Of a stretch of 64,000 nucleotides of DNA, positions 46,546 through 58,701 are shown piece after piece. Location of the stretch: NCBI RefSeq assembly GCF_041146395.1, contig NC_090983.1:64425501-64489500 (forward strand), read 5' to 3'. Both the position numbers and the translations under genes were made by a program. The first letter of the stretch is position 1. Each line of letters begins with the position of its first letter. The notes under the pieces are model-generated. The model was not told where the DNA came from and made no database searches. It was given only the letters and a program-made list of their open reading frames with translations. Source of the DNA: Eulemur rufifrons (lineage: Eukaryota; Chordata; Mammalia; Primates; Lemuridae).

Positions 46546-49500
46546 AAAGCTTGAAAGATTGAAAGATTCCATTCCCAATGAATGAGCAATTCCAACCAAA
46601 CTCAACCTATGCTGCTATCAGATATTAAAATTTTAAAGTTATTTTTAATATAAATTTGCTGTACCTAATAACTATCACGTCTATTCACAGAAGTTATTCT
46701 AGTTGGAGGGGAATATATATCTCCTTAAAAACTTAATTCTTCATTTAGTCTTATTGTTTAATAAAAAAGAAGTGTACTACAATCATACTTTTTATTGTTT
46801 CAGACGTTAAATTCACTTTACATGTTTATTGATACAAAGGAAATTTTTAACTCCCTCTAGTGGCAAAAGGTTTTCTTTTATTTTTTTTCAAAAAGCTTGC
46901 TTAAAATAATAAGATGGCTGACTTACGTATAACAGAACATAGTTTGAGAAATGACTGGTTCTTACATGATGCCAACTTTCTCCTGTGTGAGTTATGGTAG
47001 TTTCTTTCATCTGGTATGAGAAATGTTCACTGTTTAGGAAACATTGAGCATACCATATAAAAAAAAAAAAAAACAAACCAAAACATGAAAGGAGATTCCC
47101 TGTTAACTTTTTAAGTGTAAAAACTGCTAACTGCTCCCTTAAATCAACGTCTTAAATAAAAAATTATACTATTTTGACAATTAAAATTTCCTGATCCCTG
47201 ACTGAAAAGTAAATCGGATTTTTAATTTTTGCCTGAAGAATTATTTTCTTAACAGATGAATGTATTTAATTGACAAAATCTTTAGAGACCAATAGGTAAG
47301 TATTGAAATACAAAGCGAAAGCACTGATAGCCAAACTGGGGGGAAAAACAAATAGAGATGCCAAAGTCTTATATTTTCCTTTTTTTAAAAAAGTTCAAAT
47401 TTGGATTTTCATAGCCAATGAGGAAACAATATTCATCATAGCTATCATCATCACTCTGTATAAAAGGAATCACATCATCAAGGGGTGGGACTAGAAAAAC
47501 AGCTACTACAGGCTTTGTAAATTTTCATATCCCCACCCCACTGCCAAAGAGAATTAATAGTAATATTCTTTAGTTTACTCTGTTACCTGTCCATTTATAC
47601 ATAGGTTTATTTGATTCTTTAACAAGGACATTTTCGGTAATGCTATTAGAGAAGACATTCTTAAAAATGCTTTTTCCCCCCAACTATTTGTGAAAGCTAA
47701 TCCAATTTACTGGGAAGTTGACACCCACATGCCTCTGTTCTCCTGCCTACAGAGGTAGAAACGTGGCCAGGGATGGTAAGAATCCATAGGGTTTTTTTGT
47801 TTTGGGGGGATTTTTTTCTTTTAAATCTCCAGAAAGTGGAACCTAGGATTATCAAAATAATTCCCAAGGATTTGTTTTGTTTGGGAGTAAACTATGAACT
47901 AGTAAGATTTTACTAAAATAATTAATCCATCCAATAAAAAGTTAGACTTTGTTTCTTTCCAATACCTCTTTTCAGTTCAACATTTATAACTGAGTATGTG
48001 TCTCTTGTGGTCTTGATTACATCCGGTGTTTTTAGCTGGCAGCATTTCCTCTGTTGAGGCCACCCCATGTTATTTGCCAGGCTACACTTCTGTGAATATA
48101 AAGAGAGAAAACCAAGTTGCATTAGAGAATGAAATTTAAGAAAAAATTGAGTGTAAGTGTAACTTTAATTTCTGAAACAAGAAACGAAGCACTGTATTTG
48201 TTATAAACAAATGTGATATGTAGGCCACAGAAGTACATGGAAAGTCTTCTAGCCATTTCGTAAGCATCCTGCATGTTTTCTCTTGAATATTTATAAGAAC
48301 CTAATTTAACTAACAAACAAACAGAGACCAGAGATTCCCTTCCAGCTTTGGTTGCACAGATTTGAAATAATGAAAGTGAATTTGCATTTCTTAAAATGGT
48401 GTTTTCTTCTAGCTCTCATAGAAATGTTTTTGGAACAGTGATCTGTGCTAACAGCTGTATTCAATCTTGAGTAAAAGTCACTTCCTGAAGAGAATGAAAT
48501 TCAACTTAACATTCGAATTTGTCTAGAACATAATCCTGTAGGGTGAGTGTACTATGTGATTATGAAACTGGACACAGGCTCCCTGTTGAGGTGATTTCTT
48601 ATAAAGAGGACCCAATAGAAACCATTAATCAATGCCAGTGTTTTAACTGAAGATTTAAAATTCTGAAAGGGTCGCTTACTCATACACATAACTCTTAATT
48701 TTCAAGAATTTTACTCTTTGGTATTTTAAAAATTGTAATCACCTTATGGAGTTATACCTATATGGAATCTATCCTTGAATATCTATGTATACACAAGCAG
48801 ATAGACAGAAATAGATGTAGATAGAAAGATAGATGAACATGTGTTTTTATATTTAGACTTTAAAAAATTTTTTAATTGTGTCATTCTTGATTTTCAGGCA
48901 AAATTTACTTTTGATTTAGTTTTATTCACTTATTCATTCATTCATTTATTACAGTAAGCCCAGTTTAAATAGAATTTGTTCCTGGCCTCCTAAGATTCGT
49001 TGAGTAGGCATAAATATGGGAGGTACAGTTTTAGCTATTTAATATGGAGTTTTAAAATATCTTTTAGATATTATTGACTTTTACTCTCCTGTATATTGTA
49101 CGTCTTTATTTTAAAGAAGGAAAATGTTGTATTAATGTAACTTGGATATTGCTAAACCTTAATGGAATCATGGCTCCGATGGAAAAGTCTTGACTCAATC
49201 ATCTGTTTTCTTTATGAATAATTCTTTTGATGTCTAAACAATAAATGCAGAGTTTTCAATCAGAGGCTATCAGATTGACATAGAGATAAAATCTAACACA
49301 TTCAGGCAGAATTAACAAGCACACATACGTAACTCCATACGTAAAAATTCCCATCTTCTCAACTTGTAGGAATCAAAGCCATTTCCGGCCTTACTCTGGT
49401 CACAAAGGAGCCAGGCTTTTTTCCATGCCTTGACCAAACCACTCAGTTGCCGTGAAGACTTTTGTTTATGGTGTCTTCTTGCATTCTTTTCCTCTTGACA

Positions 49501-50007
49501 TGCTCCCCTCTCTCCAGCAGTGAGATACTAATTAAAGAGAGGCCACCTCGACCCTAGGTTGTTTAGAAATCACCCGAAATGAGGTGGCGGCACAAATCTG
49601 GAGAGGAAACGCTCATTCCTAAAATATAACACACTCCTTAAGACCATCTTATCCAACATCTGTTGGCTTCTATAACAAAAAACATACCTCCTTTGACTTA
49701 AAATACATGCAGTTCCAACTCAAACTAAAATAGAACCCCTAAAACTCACTTAACATTCATATATACATTTTTTATAAGCATTCATAACAAATAACATTAA
49801 CTTGTACATGTCAAATATTAGTTTCTTTTAGGGACATTGAAATAGAAACATTAAAGATATTTTAAATTTGATGAAGGATAGTCTATTTGTATGTATTTTT
49901 TGGGGGGGGAAGTATTTATCTTGTCTTTCCTTTTAAAGACTCAGGGACAGCTCAGATTGAGGATGAGAAGCTTTCTTTCTTTCTTTTATTTCTTTTTTTT
50001 TTTTTGA
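46546..50007. other. 3.5 kb with no gene or clear repeat
   Basis: AT-rich. Poly-A of about 15 at 47060-47074; a degenerate GATA-rich tract at 48798-48836; a short (ATTC)n at about 48929-48950. No gene-like frame. Confidence 0.5.
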
Positions 50008-50330
50008 CACCAGGCAACACTTTAATTGAGATGATAAAATGAATGTGGTGCCTGCCAATCACATAAGTGCAAGTACTGCAATTTTTTTTAAATAATAAGT
50101 ATTTTGAAAGAAATGAAAATAATTTAATAACTTGCCTTAAGTAAGCAGGTGGTACTGCCTGACATTAAATGATTTCCCTCTTACGATGATTTGCTATCAC
50201 CAAGTACTAACTTACAAGAAGCACTCTCTTACACAACTTTGTTAGTGTTTGTTTACCAGGGTACTTTTGATTCCAAGTACGGTAACAGAGACCCACTACT
50301 GTTGGCAGTAAGTAGTGGAGTGGGATTGTT
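50008..50330 (-). pseudogene. Candidate retrocopy 3' UTR (poly-T leading edge)
   Basis: Read on the minus strand, the sequence ends CTCAATTAAAGTGTTGCCTG, then GTGTC and a run of A (poly-T at about 49995-50007 on the plus strand). ATTAAA lies about 20 bases before the poly-A, as in a processed mRNA copied by L1 machinery. I do not recognise the parent transcript, and the 5' limit is a guess. An unnamed SINE or chance are alternatives. Confidence 0.35.
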
Positions 50331-50524
50331 CTAAGAATATATAAGGGAATAAAACTCTCAGTTATGAAACCAGACCTCAATGGGACCTGGGAAAGCAGCC
50401 TTCCCAGGTCTCAGGATGGACAGTGACCGTAGTGGAGATGGGCCTGTGGAGACCAACTGGATGAGTGTTTTCAGTTCAAGGCACATGAGCAGGAGTTTTG
50501 AATTTCTCCCCCCCTTTTTTTTTT

Positions 50525-50780
50525 TTTTGACTTACAGAGATTTATTTTGTCACAGTTCTGGTGTCCAGAGGTCCAAGATCAGGGGGTCGGCAGGTGTTCG
50601 TTTCTTCTGAGGCCTTTCTCATTGGCTTACACATGGCTGCCTTCTCACTGTGTCCTCACGTGGTCATCTATCGGTCTGTGTGGTTGCGAAGTTTTCCTCT
50701 TGAACTTCTGCCATTTCTGCAACTCAGTTGCTCTTTGTTTAACTGGTTTCAGGGTCTGCCTACTTTGCTTCTTTCTACCT
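50525..50780 (-). mobile_element. MaLR-type LTR fragment, antisense
   Basis: After a poly-T (50514-50529): 'cagagatttattttgtcaca', 'gttctggtgtccagaggtcc', 'aagatcagggggtcggcagg', 'cttctgaggcctttctcatt', 'ggcttacacatggctgcctt', 'cactgtgtcctcacgtggtc' are the antisense 3' part of an MLT1-like LTR. Open frames of 88 and 137 codons over 50547-50974 overlap in different registers and are not supported as genes. Confidence 0.65.
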
Positions 50781-53655
50781 ATCTACTGGCTTCTCATACC
50801 TCTACTCCTCTGAGTCTTAATGCCGTTGAAAATCACTGCCCTGTGAGTCACTTTACAAGTAATGTTTCCTGTCTCCTTGCTTCTCCTTCCTCCCAGCGGC
50901 AGATTACTCATGTCACCCCAGCTACCTCTGGCCTCCCTGTCTATGCCCAGGACCCTACAGTTCAACCACTATAGGCTCCCTGTAAACACTTGTTGAATGA
51001 ACAGATGAGCAACATTTTTAGGGAATTCTAAAAATTAAGCATTGTATATTCTCTTTTAATCAACCTTTTAAAGAACTGATAAAATATAAAATAACTAAAA
51101 GGCAACTGGTTGTAAGCTCTGATTCTGGTAGAAAGTTTAAAAATTAAAAAAATAAAATAAAAGGCATCTGGAAGAGAAAAGATGTTTTGAAAATGTTAAG
51201 AGACCTAATCATCTCTCTTTGGGTTAAAAAGAATTCATTCACTTTAATAGTAGTGAGAGACTATTTGTTTATAGAGGCAATGAAGAAGTGAGAAGTGTAT
51301 ACATTTAAACTTGAGAGTTTGATCTCACTAAATAATAGTAGGGCTTTTAAGTCCTCACACTTCACGCTGCCCATTTAAGCAGCTATACTGTCAGGAATGG
51401 AGATAATAATTTAACTTCAGATGCCATGAAGTGAAACAGTCATTTTGTTGCCCATATTCCATTCAGGAGCCAAAATTAAGGTCTAATAAGGGTCTGAAGA
51501 CTCCTTCTTCTTTTTTTTTTTTTTTACCTTCAGATTTTAATCTTAATAATTTGTCTGTGAATAGATTATATAATACATTCCTGATTATCTTAAGGCAACC
51601 TTTTTTGTTTTGTTTTTTATTTTTTTAAACCCTCACCTTCCTATTTCTTCCTTTTTTAGCTTTTAGTTGCTCAGGGTATAAAAATAAATACCAGGAAAGA
51701 GTTCTCAATTCTTCATTCTTATGCTCGCTTTTATTTTTTTTAATGTGAAAGAGAAGTTCTAAAGTTCATTCTGTAAAATCTTCCCTAGTTTCTGCCATTT
51801 GTATTTATGAGTGAATAGACAGGGGGAATAATTAGACTCATGTGTAATTATTTTTTCATTTAAACGTTTTCTAAAAATTGGGTTGAAGAAGAACCCAAAA
51901 AGCAGTTTAAAATTCAGGTGCTCGGCTTCCCCTCTGAGAGCATGAATGTCCAAAAGTGGCCAGTTAATGCGGCTTTCATTCCCCTGCACTTTGGAAATGC
52001 TCAGCATTCCGAAATGCAATGAAGAGTATTTTCACTCATTAGAGAAAAAGTGCTTCCAAGATTCTGAACGCTTTCTGTGTGAAAACAAAACCAAACAGTC
52101 AACAGGAGTGCTAATGAATGTAAGGACAATTTTCTCCTTAATTTTATGAAATGGTGCTTTCTTCTTGGACTTTTAAGTCAATAATTTTAAAATAATTTTT
52201 GTTTCTAGAGTCGCAGTGTTGTACAAGGCATTGAGGTAGACCCCTTGCTCTTGACAATCTCATCCTCCAGTGACATGGGCAGATAGACATAATCAAAGTA
52301 CAATATAAGTGGCCTCGGGGGGAGCATGCCAATTTCAGTGGTGGCGTATGAGAGAGACGGAGAGAGAGGAATGAATGTTGACCAGGGGACTGGAGGCTCA
52401 AAGAAGTTTGAACCAGGGGCTGAATCCCAAGAGAAAAGCCATGACTGGAGCTCTAGCTGTGAGATTCTTTTGTTCAGCAGTGATTACTGAAGTGCTAGTT
52501 ACGGGTGAGATCATATATGGAAAAGAATCTAGAGCAAAGAAAAAAAGAGGGCAAAGGAGGACACCAAAAGGGTCGACAACTTGGAGTCTCACGAAGGTGA
52601 ATGGTGCCTGTCCCTGCCACAGAACTACACCATGTTGGGTGGGGACGGAGCGGCAGTTGTGGACGAGTGGGGTGTCCGAAGCCAGGTTACAGAGGTCTGT
52701 AACTAGAATAGGAAGTGAAGTGCAAACATCCACTGAACTCAGGCAGTGAAGGAGCGAAGGAATGGAATGGCATAAGAAGCAAGGAAAGCATTCCCTCATC
52801 CCTGTTTTATAGGAAGACTTGAGCAAGTTAGTGTACTGGAAAAAAGCCATTGCATCTGCTGTTCATATTTCTAAAAGGAAAATAGATTAATGTATTGCTT
52901 GTATAGTAAAAAAAAAAGTATTAAGTTACCAAGAAAAATTGAAAGGCAAGGTGGCAGACAGGCAAGCTAGCAAGCAAGCAAACTGGTACAAAACTTAGGG
53001 TTGGGGAAAGTCAGGTGAAGAAGGGGGTGAGGGAGGATTCTAGGGAAATTCATTTGGAATCAAGGATACAGATGGAAACCTACCTCTTAAAAAGAACTCG
53101 GAACATCTCTATTACTAGGATAGAGAAGAATGCCAAGAAGATATGCAAAAATATAGATGTATATTTGAGAAAGAACTGAGGCAGTTTCATGTAAATAATA
53201 AGTGATCTCTATCTTATCATTTGGCAGTGAAGGTGGGATTGGGAGTTTGAGGAAATAAAAAAAGGCTTAGAGTTAATTCTGTGTGGGAGGGCATAGGGAA
53301 CCCCTTGGAAATGAGTAAAATGAATGCTGTACTGCAGTGAAGGTATGTAAAATTTAGTGAATTTTTAGTGAAGCCGATGAACTTAATTATGATTCACCTG
53401 GGTGGGAGGCTGTCAGCAACTCAGGAGGAGGAATAGAAAAACCTGGTCAAAAATGCTCATTTGAAAGAGAGGACAAAAGGGCTATGAATATCGGGTACTG
53501 GAAATAACAAACTGGAATTGGCTGATTTGGGGATTTAGGTTAGTTAAGTAAATGAAATGTGGTGGGAGGGGGAGGGATGAGGGTGGGCATTGGTGCCTGC
53601 GGTGATGCCAGTGACCTCACGGACCAGAGGGTTGGGAGAACAGAGAGACTGAATG
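50781..53655. other. 2.9 kb without a supported gene
   Basis: Overlapping open frames on opposite strands at 52375-52749 (plus, 124 codons) and 52398-52850 (minus, 150 codons) lie in a GC-richer block (52200-52850) that vaguely resembles an antisense L2 ('gcattgaggtagaccccttg', 'ctcatcctccagtgacatgg'), too diverged to call. A poly-T lies at 51510-51526. Confidence 0.4.
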
Positions 53656-53790
53656 GGAAGCTTAAGTTTCCACATCTGAAAATGGGAAGAATAACAGTGT
53701 GGTTTGAGGATTAATGAAATAATGCCTGTAAAATACTTACAACAATGTCTGGTTCATATTAAGCACTCAAACAATGTTGTCCAATGATAT
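53656..53790 (+). repeat. MIR fragment, sense
   Basis: 'agtttccacatctgaaaatg', 'ggaagaataacagtgtggtt', 'tgaggattaatgaaataatg' and 'caatgtctggttcatattaa' then 'gcactcaaacaatg' are the MIR 3' half. Confidence 0.8.
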
Positions 53791-54895
53791 AATTTTTATT
53801 CATAAGTGTGCAGAATAGGTGGAAGAATGGGAATTTCAGAACTTGTTGACCTACAATGGTGTCAGTCACTGGAAGGAAGTGGGTTTTCTTAAAGTGAAAC
53901 TGGAAGGCTGGGGTTTAGATGAAATGATACTGTCTCTCAGGAAAAGCGCTTAGGTATGTGCTAAATTTATCTGAAGAAGGTGGGCATTTGCAGAAGGCAA
54001 ATAAATGAGGATAACTGATTTTCCTCATTTAACAAACGGAAGTGTCTTCTTTGCTTCTTTCAAAAACTCCATGAGGAAGCTAGTTTTGTCCTTTCTCTTT
54101 TTACAGTTAGATGAAGGTGGCTAATACGTAGTAGAATTGGCTTTTGAACACAGTAGTTTTTCTTGAAAGCCATGCCTGTCCACTGTTCCATACTGTAAAT
54201 GGCAATGCATAGAACGAGGTGGAGTGGATCTCAAGAGCTGTGCTATTTTGCCATGAAGAGGAGCAAGGAAGAGGCCCCTTGGTGTGAGGAAGATGGACAA
54301 TCGACCACTAGAGTTTCAAGACAAGTTGTGTCATCAGGGGAGAGTAGTTTTTGGTTGCTTTAGTAGTTCAAAAATACATTTTGCTACCATCTCGTGTTTT
54401 AATAAATAACAAATACCTGAGAAAACATTTAATCATTTCCAAACTTTCGTAGGTTGAGAGGCTATAATTTTGATGTACCTTACAGTAAAGCTTTTCTTAT
54501 AGCAAAGCAAGATTGGGGGGTGGGCAGTGGGCTGAGGTTGATCTTATCTTTTCTGGGTTCCTGTAACCACCTTCTCGCTCATTCTTTATAACAATAATTT
54601 TCAGGTAAGGATGGGAGTGTGTGTCCTCATCATTTCTGGCTCAAAATCATGTAGCAGTGAGCTGCAGCGATTGATAGGAGTATATAGTAAGCTTCAGGTG
54701 TGCTGGGCTGGAAAGGAGGCTGAGAACTACTGATTGACAGTGAAGCCAGGTCAGTAAGTACTCGCTGGGCTGTCCCAGGCTGCATTTCAGTAGAGCACAT
54801 GTGGAGAGAACATGCTAAATCTTAGCCGTGGTTTCTTCAGCAGGGGAGTTTATAATGTAAAGATACTAAGTTGGCCTAATTTAGGGATTAATACA
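53791..54895. other. 1.1 kb with no gene; possible old MIR piece
   Basis: 54060-54190 ('ctttttacagttagatgaag', 'gaattggcttttgaacacag') weakly resembles antisense MIR. Otherwise nothing recognised. Confidence 0.4.
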
Positions 54896-55400
54896 GTCCT
54901 TAGAAAATGTAGCAAGAGGTCTTGGAAAATACATGAGAGGAGGAAAAACTCAGAGGGGGCAGACCATGAGCTGTGATTTCAACAGAGTAAACAGAGGGAG
55001 GGATGAGTGTGGTTTGGCTGATGGAAAAACAGAGACTGTTTCCTGGCAAAGCTCGGAACCAGAAAAGAGTGAGTTCATGGGCAGCCAATACACAAATAGT
55101 AGCTGGAATAGAGGTAAAGGGATAAGGGGGTTAGAAAGTGGAGTGCTTTACAAGTGTTGTTCAGAGATTTGCATTTGATGTGGGAGTTTTAGGAAGTAGA
55201 ATGATATGGTCAAAGCGGCCATAAAACATTATTTTGGAAGGAGGGTGCACAATAATTTGGAATAAATAAGGACCAGTCACAGGGAAAAACAGAAGAGGTT
55301 CCAGCAGTGCTAGCTTGAGGAAACTAATGGATAAAGGATATGGTGAAAGAAAAGAGAGTCAGTATGAACTGCAGAGTTGCTGCTGGTTTAGAAATAGTGT
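54896..55400 (-). repeat. Possible L2 fragment, antisense
   Basis: 'gatgtgggagttttaggaag', 'tagaatgatatggtcaaagc' and 'aaaacattattttggaagga' recall the antisense L2 block that ends in 'GTGACATGATCTGACTTA' then 'AAAAGGATCACTCTGG'. The match is weak. Confidence 0.35.
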
Positions 55401-55916
55401 ATTTTCACTGTCAGAAGTGTAGAAATTAACTGAATACTATCTGTTTAGTCACTTAGGTTTGTAGCATTTCCTAATGGATTCGCTGTCACCTTTGTACTAT
55501 CCAGACTATAGTCTCATATTTCAACTTTTCAAATGTTTTTTTCTTTTACTTTTTTATGAGAGATTCATGAGAAAAGGGTAAAATGGACAGATAAAGTAGT
55601 TATTTAAAATAAAATTTATAACCAACTATGTAGTCAGTTCCCCGGTGTTTGTAGCACCAAGCATCAGTGTGCCTTGGCTGTCTGGAATCCTCTGAGAGTC
55701 AGCCTCTCAAGGCTTTTAGTACACTGCTATCAACTAAAATACTTTGATTGTGGAAATTTCCAAACATACACTAAAGTAGAAAGAATAGCTTCAACAGTTG
55801 CCAACAATTTGCCCATTCTTATTTACTGATAGGATTTTAAAAAATATTATGTGATAGAATGCACATTTACATTAAAAAATCTGTTAGTCACTAAAAACTT
55901 AAATTATGATTTTTTT
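55401..55916. other. No gene; old LINE-like piece at 55740-55830
   Basis: 'ggaaatttccaaacatacac', 'taaagtagaaagaatagctt' and 'caacagttgccaacaatttg' form a block common in degraded LINE 3' ends. Confidence 0.4.
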
Positions 55917-56200
55917 TTAACACATTGACTGCCACACTAGAAAAAAAATTTTTTTCCTTGGGGTCACTGTGTTTTATTAGGAAAATAGAATAAAACCCTC
56001 AAAAAAAGAACGATCCTTTCTAATTTAGTGAACAATTTGTTATTTTTTATTGTTTTCTGTACGTGAGTTATATGCAACTTGAAAAATAGTTGACGTGGCT
56101 CCCAAAGTGAAGAGACATGTGAGTTACGTACACTTCATGGGGCCCTGAGCTCAACACTAGCGTGAGTTACATAGAACTCATATGACAGTTAATGTGTTAA
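55917..56200 (+). mobile_element. piggyBac-type MITE, copy B (fuller)
   Basis: The element is bounded by TTAA at 55917-55920 and 56197-56200. The termini are inverted: CACATTGACTGCCACACTAG at the left, and CACATTAACTGTCATATGAG read inward from the right, 15 of 20 identical. The interior carries an A8-T7 block, 'gaacgatcctttctaattta', and three copies of a GTGAGTTAYRTR motif (56063, 56119, 56162). It has no coding capacity. TTAA target duplication with CAC/CAT termini fits piggyBac; human MER75/MER85 or lemur npiggyBac families are candidate names, which I cannot settle. Confidence 0.75.
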
Positions 56201-56539
56201 AGGGGACGGACACAGAAAAAGGAGGGCAACAGTGATTCCTACAGTGATTTTCAATTTTTGTAGCCTGATATATTTAATGATGTTCTTGGTGAATAGCTTA
56301 AGTGAATTCTAAGACTTCTTAAAAGAGCCCCCCTAAAATAGAATTTATTTTCAAATCACTCAGGAGATCATGCATTACAGACATGAAATGATATTTTTTT
56401 AATACTGAGGAAGTTTGGCGAATAAACTGGAATTTAAAATTTATATCTGGATTACCAAATATCTCAAAATAATAAGCTTGTTCTACTTTTATGAAATAAT
56501 AACATCTTATGAAGAGGTTGCATACCTTTTTAAGATATT
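56201..56539. other. No gene seen
   Basis: Nothing recognised. Confidence 0.45.
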
Positions 56540-56640
56540 GTTCATTCATTGTTTCATGTATTGATGAACCAATATTTGAATGCCTAATACGTGACAAGCC
56601 CCTGAGTTAGAGGCTTGGGATATATCAGTAGTTTGGTATG
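56540..56640 (-). repeat. L2 fragment, antisense
   Basis: 'gttcattcattgtttcatgt', 'accaatatttgaatgcctaa' and 'gcttgggatatatcagtag' resemble the antisense L2 terminus. Confidence 0.5.
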
Positions 56641-57370
56641 TTAACAATTCCTATAAGATGATTTTCAAGGTGAGATCAATTATAATTTTCTTTTAGAATA
56701 AGGGAAACATTTTAGATAAATGAAATTAATAAATAATCCCCAAGCTTCGGTTTAACCAACCTATAGTCAGTAAATAAATTAACCAGTTTATTTCACTTTT
56801 TCATGTGGATTTTATCACCATACCAGCGGTGAAATGACTCAAAGGAAAGCTGCGTAAGGAAGAGGAGGAAATGCAAGGAACTAGTCAGTTTCTGAGCAAA
56901 TATGAATTCTCAGATCCTAATAGTCATTACTCTAAGTGTGAGTCATTTATATCTTTTTCTATACCTGGGTCATCTTACCTGTTGAGTTATTGCTTTTGAT
57001 TCGCTTTGTAATTTCATATCAAATTTAAGAACTGTGATAATCATTTCAGATATGTGTCTTTTTATCTGATTTACCTGATCTGCACAAAAATTACTTTTCC
57101 AATCTGAAGCCCTAGGAAGACTGAGAACTGGCACTCTAGGTCCTATAAAAGGATGGAAATTTCTTTATAAAGCTTGTAGGTTGGAATGGATGCCATGTGC
57201 CAGAACAGTGCTGATAACTGAAATCTTCTGAATGTATGTGCATCCATGTATGTGCATGTGTTTGACTAAAACCTGTCAAAGAAGTAACACTCCAGGATTA
57301 ATGTTTTCAAATTATGTTTGCAACTAACAACTTTAGTTTTTTATTTTATTTAAAAATTAAAAAAAAAATT
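56641..57370. other. No gene seen
   Basis: Unassigned AT-rich sequence. Confidence 0.5.
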
Positions 57371-57497
57371 TTTTTTTGGAGACACAGAGTCTCGCTATGT
57401 TGCCTAGGCTGGTCTCAAACTCCTGAGCTCAGGTGATCCTCCCACCTTGGCCCCCCAAAGTGCTAGGATTATAGGCATGAGCCACTGCGCCTGGTCC
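57371..57497 (-). mobile_element. Alu left-arm monomer, antisense
   Basis: After a T-run (57369-57377) comes 'gagacacagagtctcgctat', 'gttgcctaggctggtctcaa', 'ctcctgagctcaggtgatcc' and 'gagccactgcgcctggtcc': only left-arm sequence. It is a free left monomer (FLAM-like) or truncated Alu. Confidence 0.88.
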
Positions 57498-58071
57498 TCG
57501 CAACTGACAGCTTTAAAGCACTAATAGCAAGAAGCGCAGACTAGAGAAGTCTGATAAATATCTACAGATTTAGGTTCATCTCTCTCTAATCTTATTATAT
57601 AAATGCACTATGCATGTAAAACATTACAGGCGTAACTTGATGTGATTGTGGGGAGAAGGCTGAGGAGGGAAACAGACAGCTCAGCTTGTTCCTTTGTGAT
57701 GGATGTCTTTGTGAGATGAGGGTAAAGTTTCTCATTCTGACGTGTGAAGATTGTGCCCACTGCTTGTAAGACACACTGCCAGATCTCCTTGGAAAAACTG
57801 AATGTGTGAGTCATGTACTTGTAACCTCTTAGTAGCTCTGTGTTCTTAAGAAGGTTACAAATGAGTGTTTGACAAAATATATTTCTAGAGCCTAGGTTAT
57901 GAATAAAAAGGACATGTGCATTTGCATGCAGTGTGTACACGCACTTGTATGCTATACTTTGATAAATTCTAAGATACACGTTTTTTACATTATAACATCT
58001 CTGAAATTGGAATGCATCTTAGAATTTATGTTGTCTTATAGCAACTGTCATCCACTCTTTTCAAATGTTCT
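57498..58071. other. No supported gene
   Basis: A 123-codon minus-strand frame (57608-57979) has no recognisable domain and alternates with AT-rich flanks; not called. Confidence 0.4.
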
Positions 58072-58080
58072 TGTCTAAGT

Positions 58081-58254
58081 CAGTGGTCCCCAAACCCCCA
58101 GGTCCTGAGGCCCAGTACTGATCAGTGGCCTGTTGGGAACCAGGCTGAGCATCACCACCTGAGCTCTGCCTCCCTCCCCCTGCCCCACCCCATCCATGGA
58201 AAAATTGTCTTCCATGAAACCAATCCCTGGTGCCAAAAAGGTTGGCACCACTTA
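58081..58254 (+). mobile_element. MER1-type hAT-Charlie MITE, internally deleted
   Basis: 'cagtggtccccaaaccccca', 'gtggcctgttgggaaccagg', 'ccacctgagctctgcctccc', 'ccatggaaaaattgtcttcc', 'atgaaaccaatccctggtgc' and 'aaaaaggttggcacca' are MER1 in order. At about 174 bp it is shorter than the copy at 26926 and lacks 'cacacagcaggagg'. No direct 8-bp duplication is evident. Confidence 0.88.
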
Positions 58255-58668
58255 GACAGCTGATCTAAGTGATTGCCAGGCAGCTTACAGTCAGTGACGT
58301 CTTAGATTGCATGACATGCAGTTTATATCCAAATATTTGTAGGAGGTTGATCACAGAGAGATCAGTAGGACACTTCTCTTTTACCCAAAAAGTAAAATGA
58401 GAAGATTTATTCTGACAGTAACAGTTGAGGTCCAGAGAAACCATTTGGTCATGGAATTTCATTTCCTTAATAAGTCACATACAGATGCAGAATGCAACAT
58501 TTATTTGTGATCCCAAGTGAGCTAAAGATTAGGATGCAAACCCACTATGTCCAATATACTTTGTAAAGCATTTTCTTTAAGATTTGATCACTACATCTCT
58601 TACATTCATCTCTTTCTAACTCAGCTATTCACAGTTTTCAAAAGAGGGTAAAAATCATCATTTCTGCC

Positions 58669-58669
58669 A

Positions 58670-58701
<32 letters not shown>

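Noticed and set aside
50547..50974. 88- and 137-codon frames
   Set aside because: Overlapping registers beginning inside an MLT1-like LTR fragment.
52375..52850. 124- and 150-codon opposed frames as a gene
   Set aside because: Opposed overlapping frames without a domain; the region weakly resembles an antisense L2.
57608..57979. 123-codon minus-strand frame
   Set aside because: No domain or splice context; no support beyond being open.
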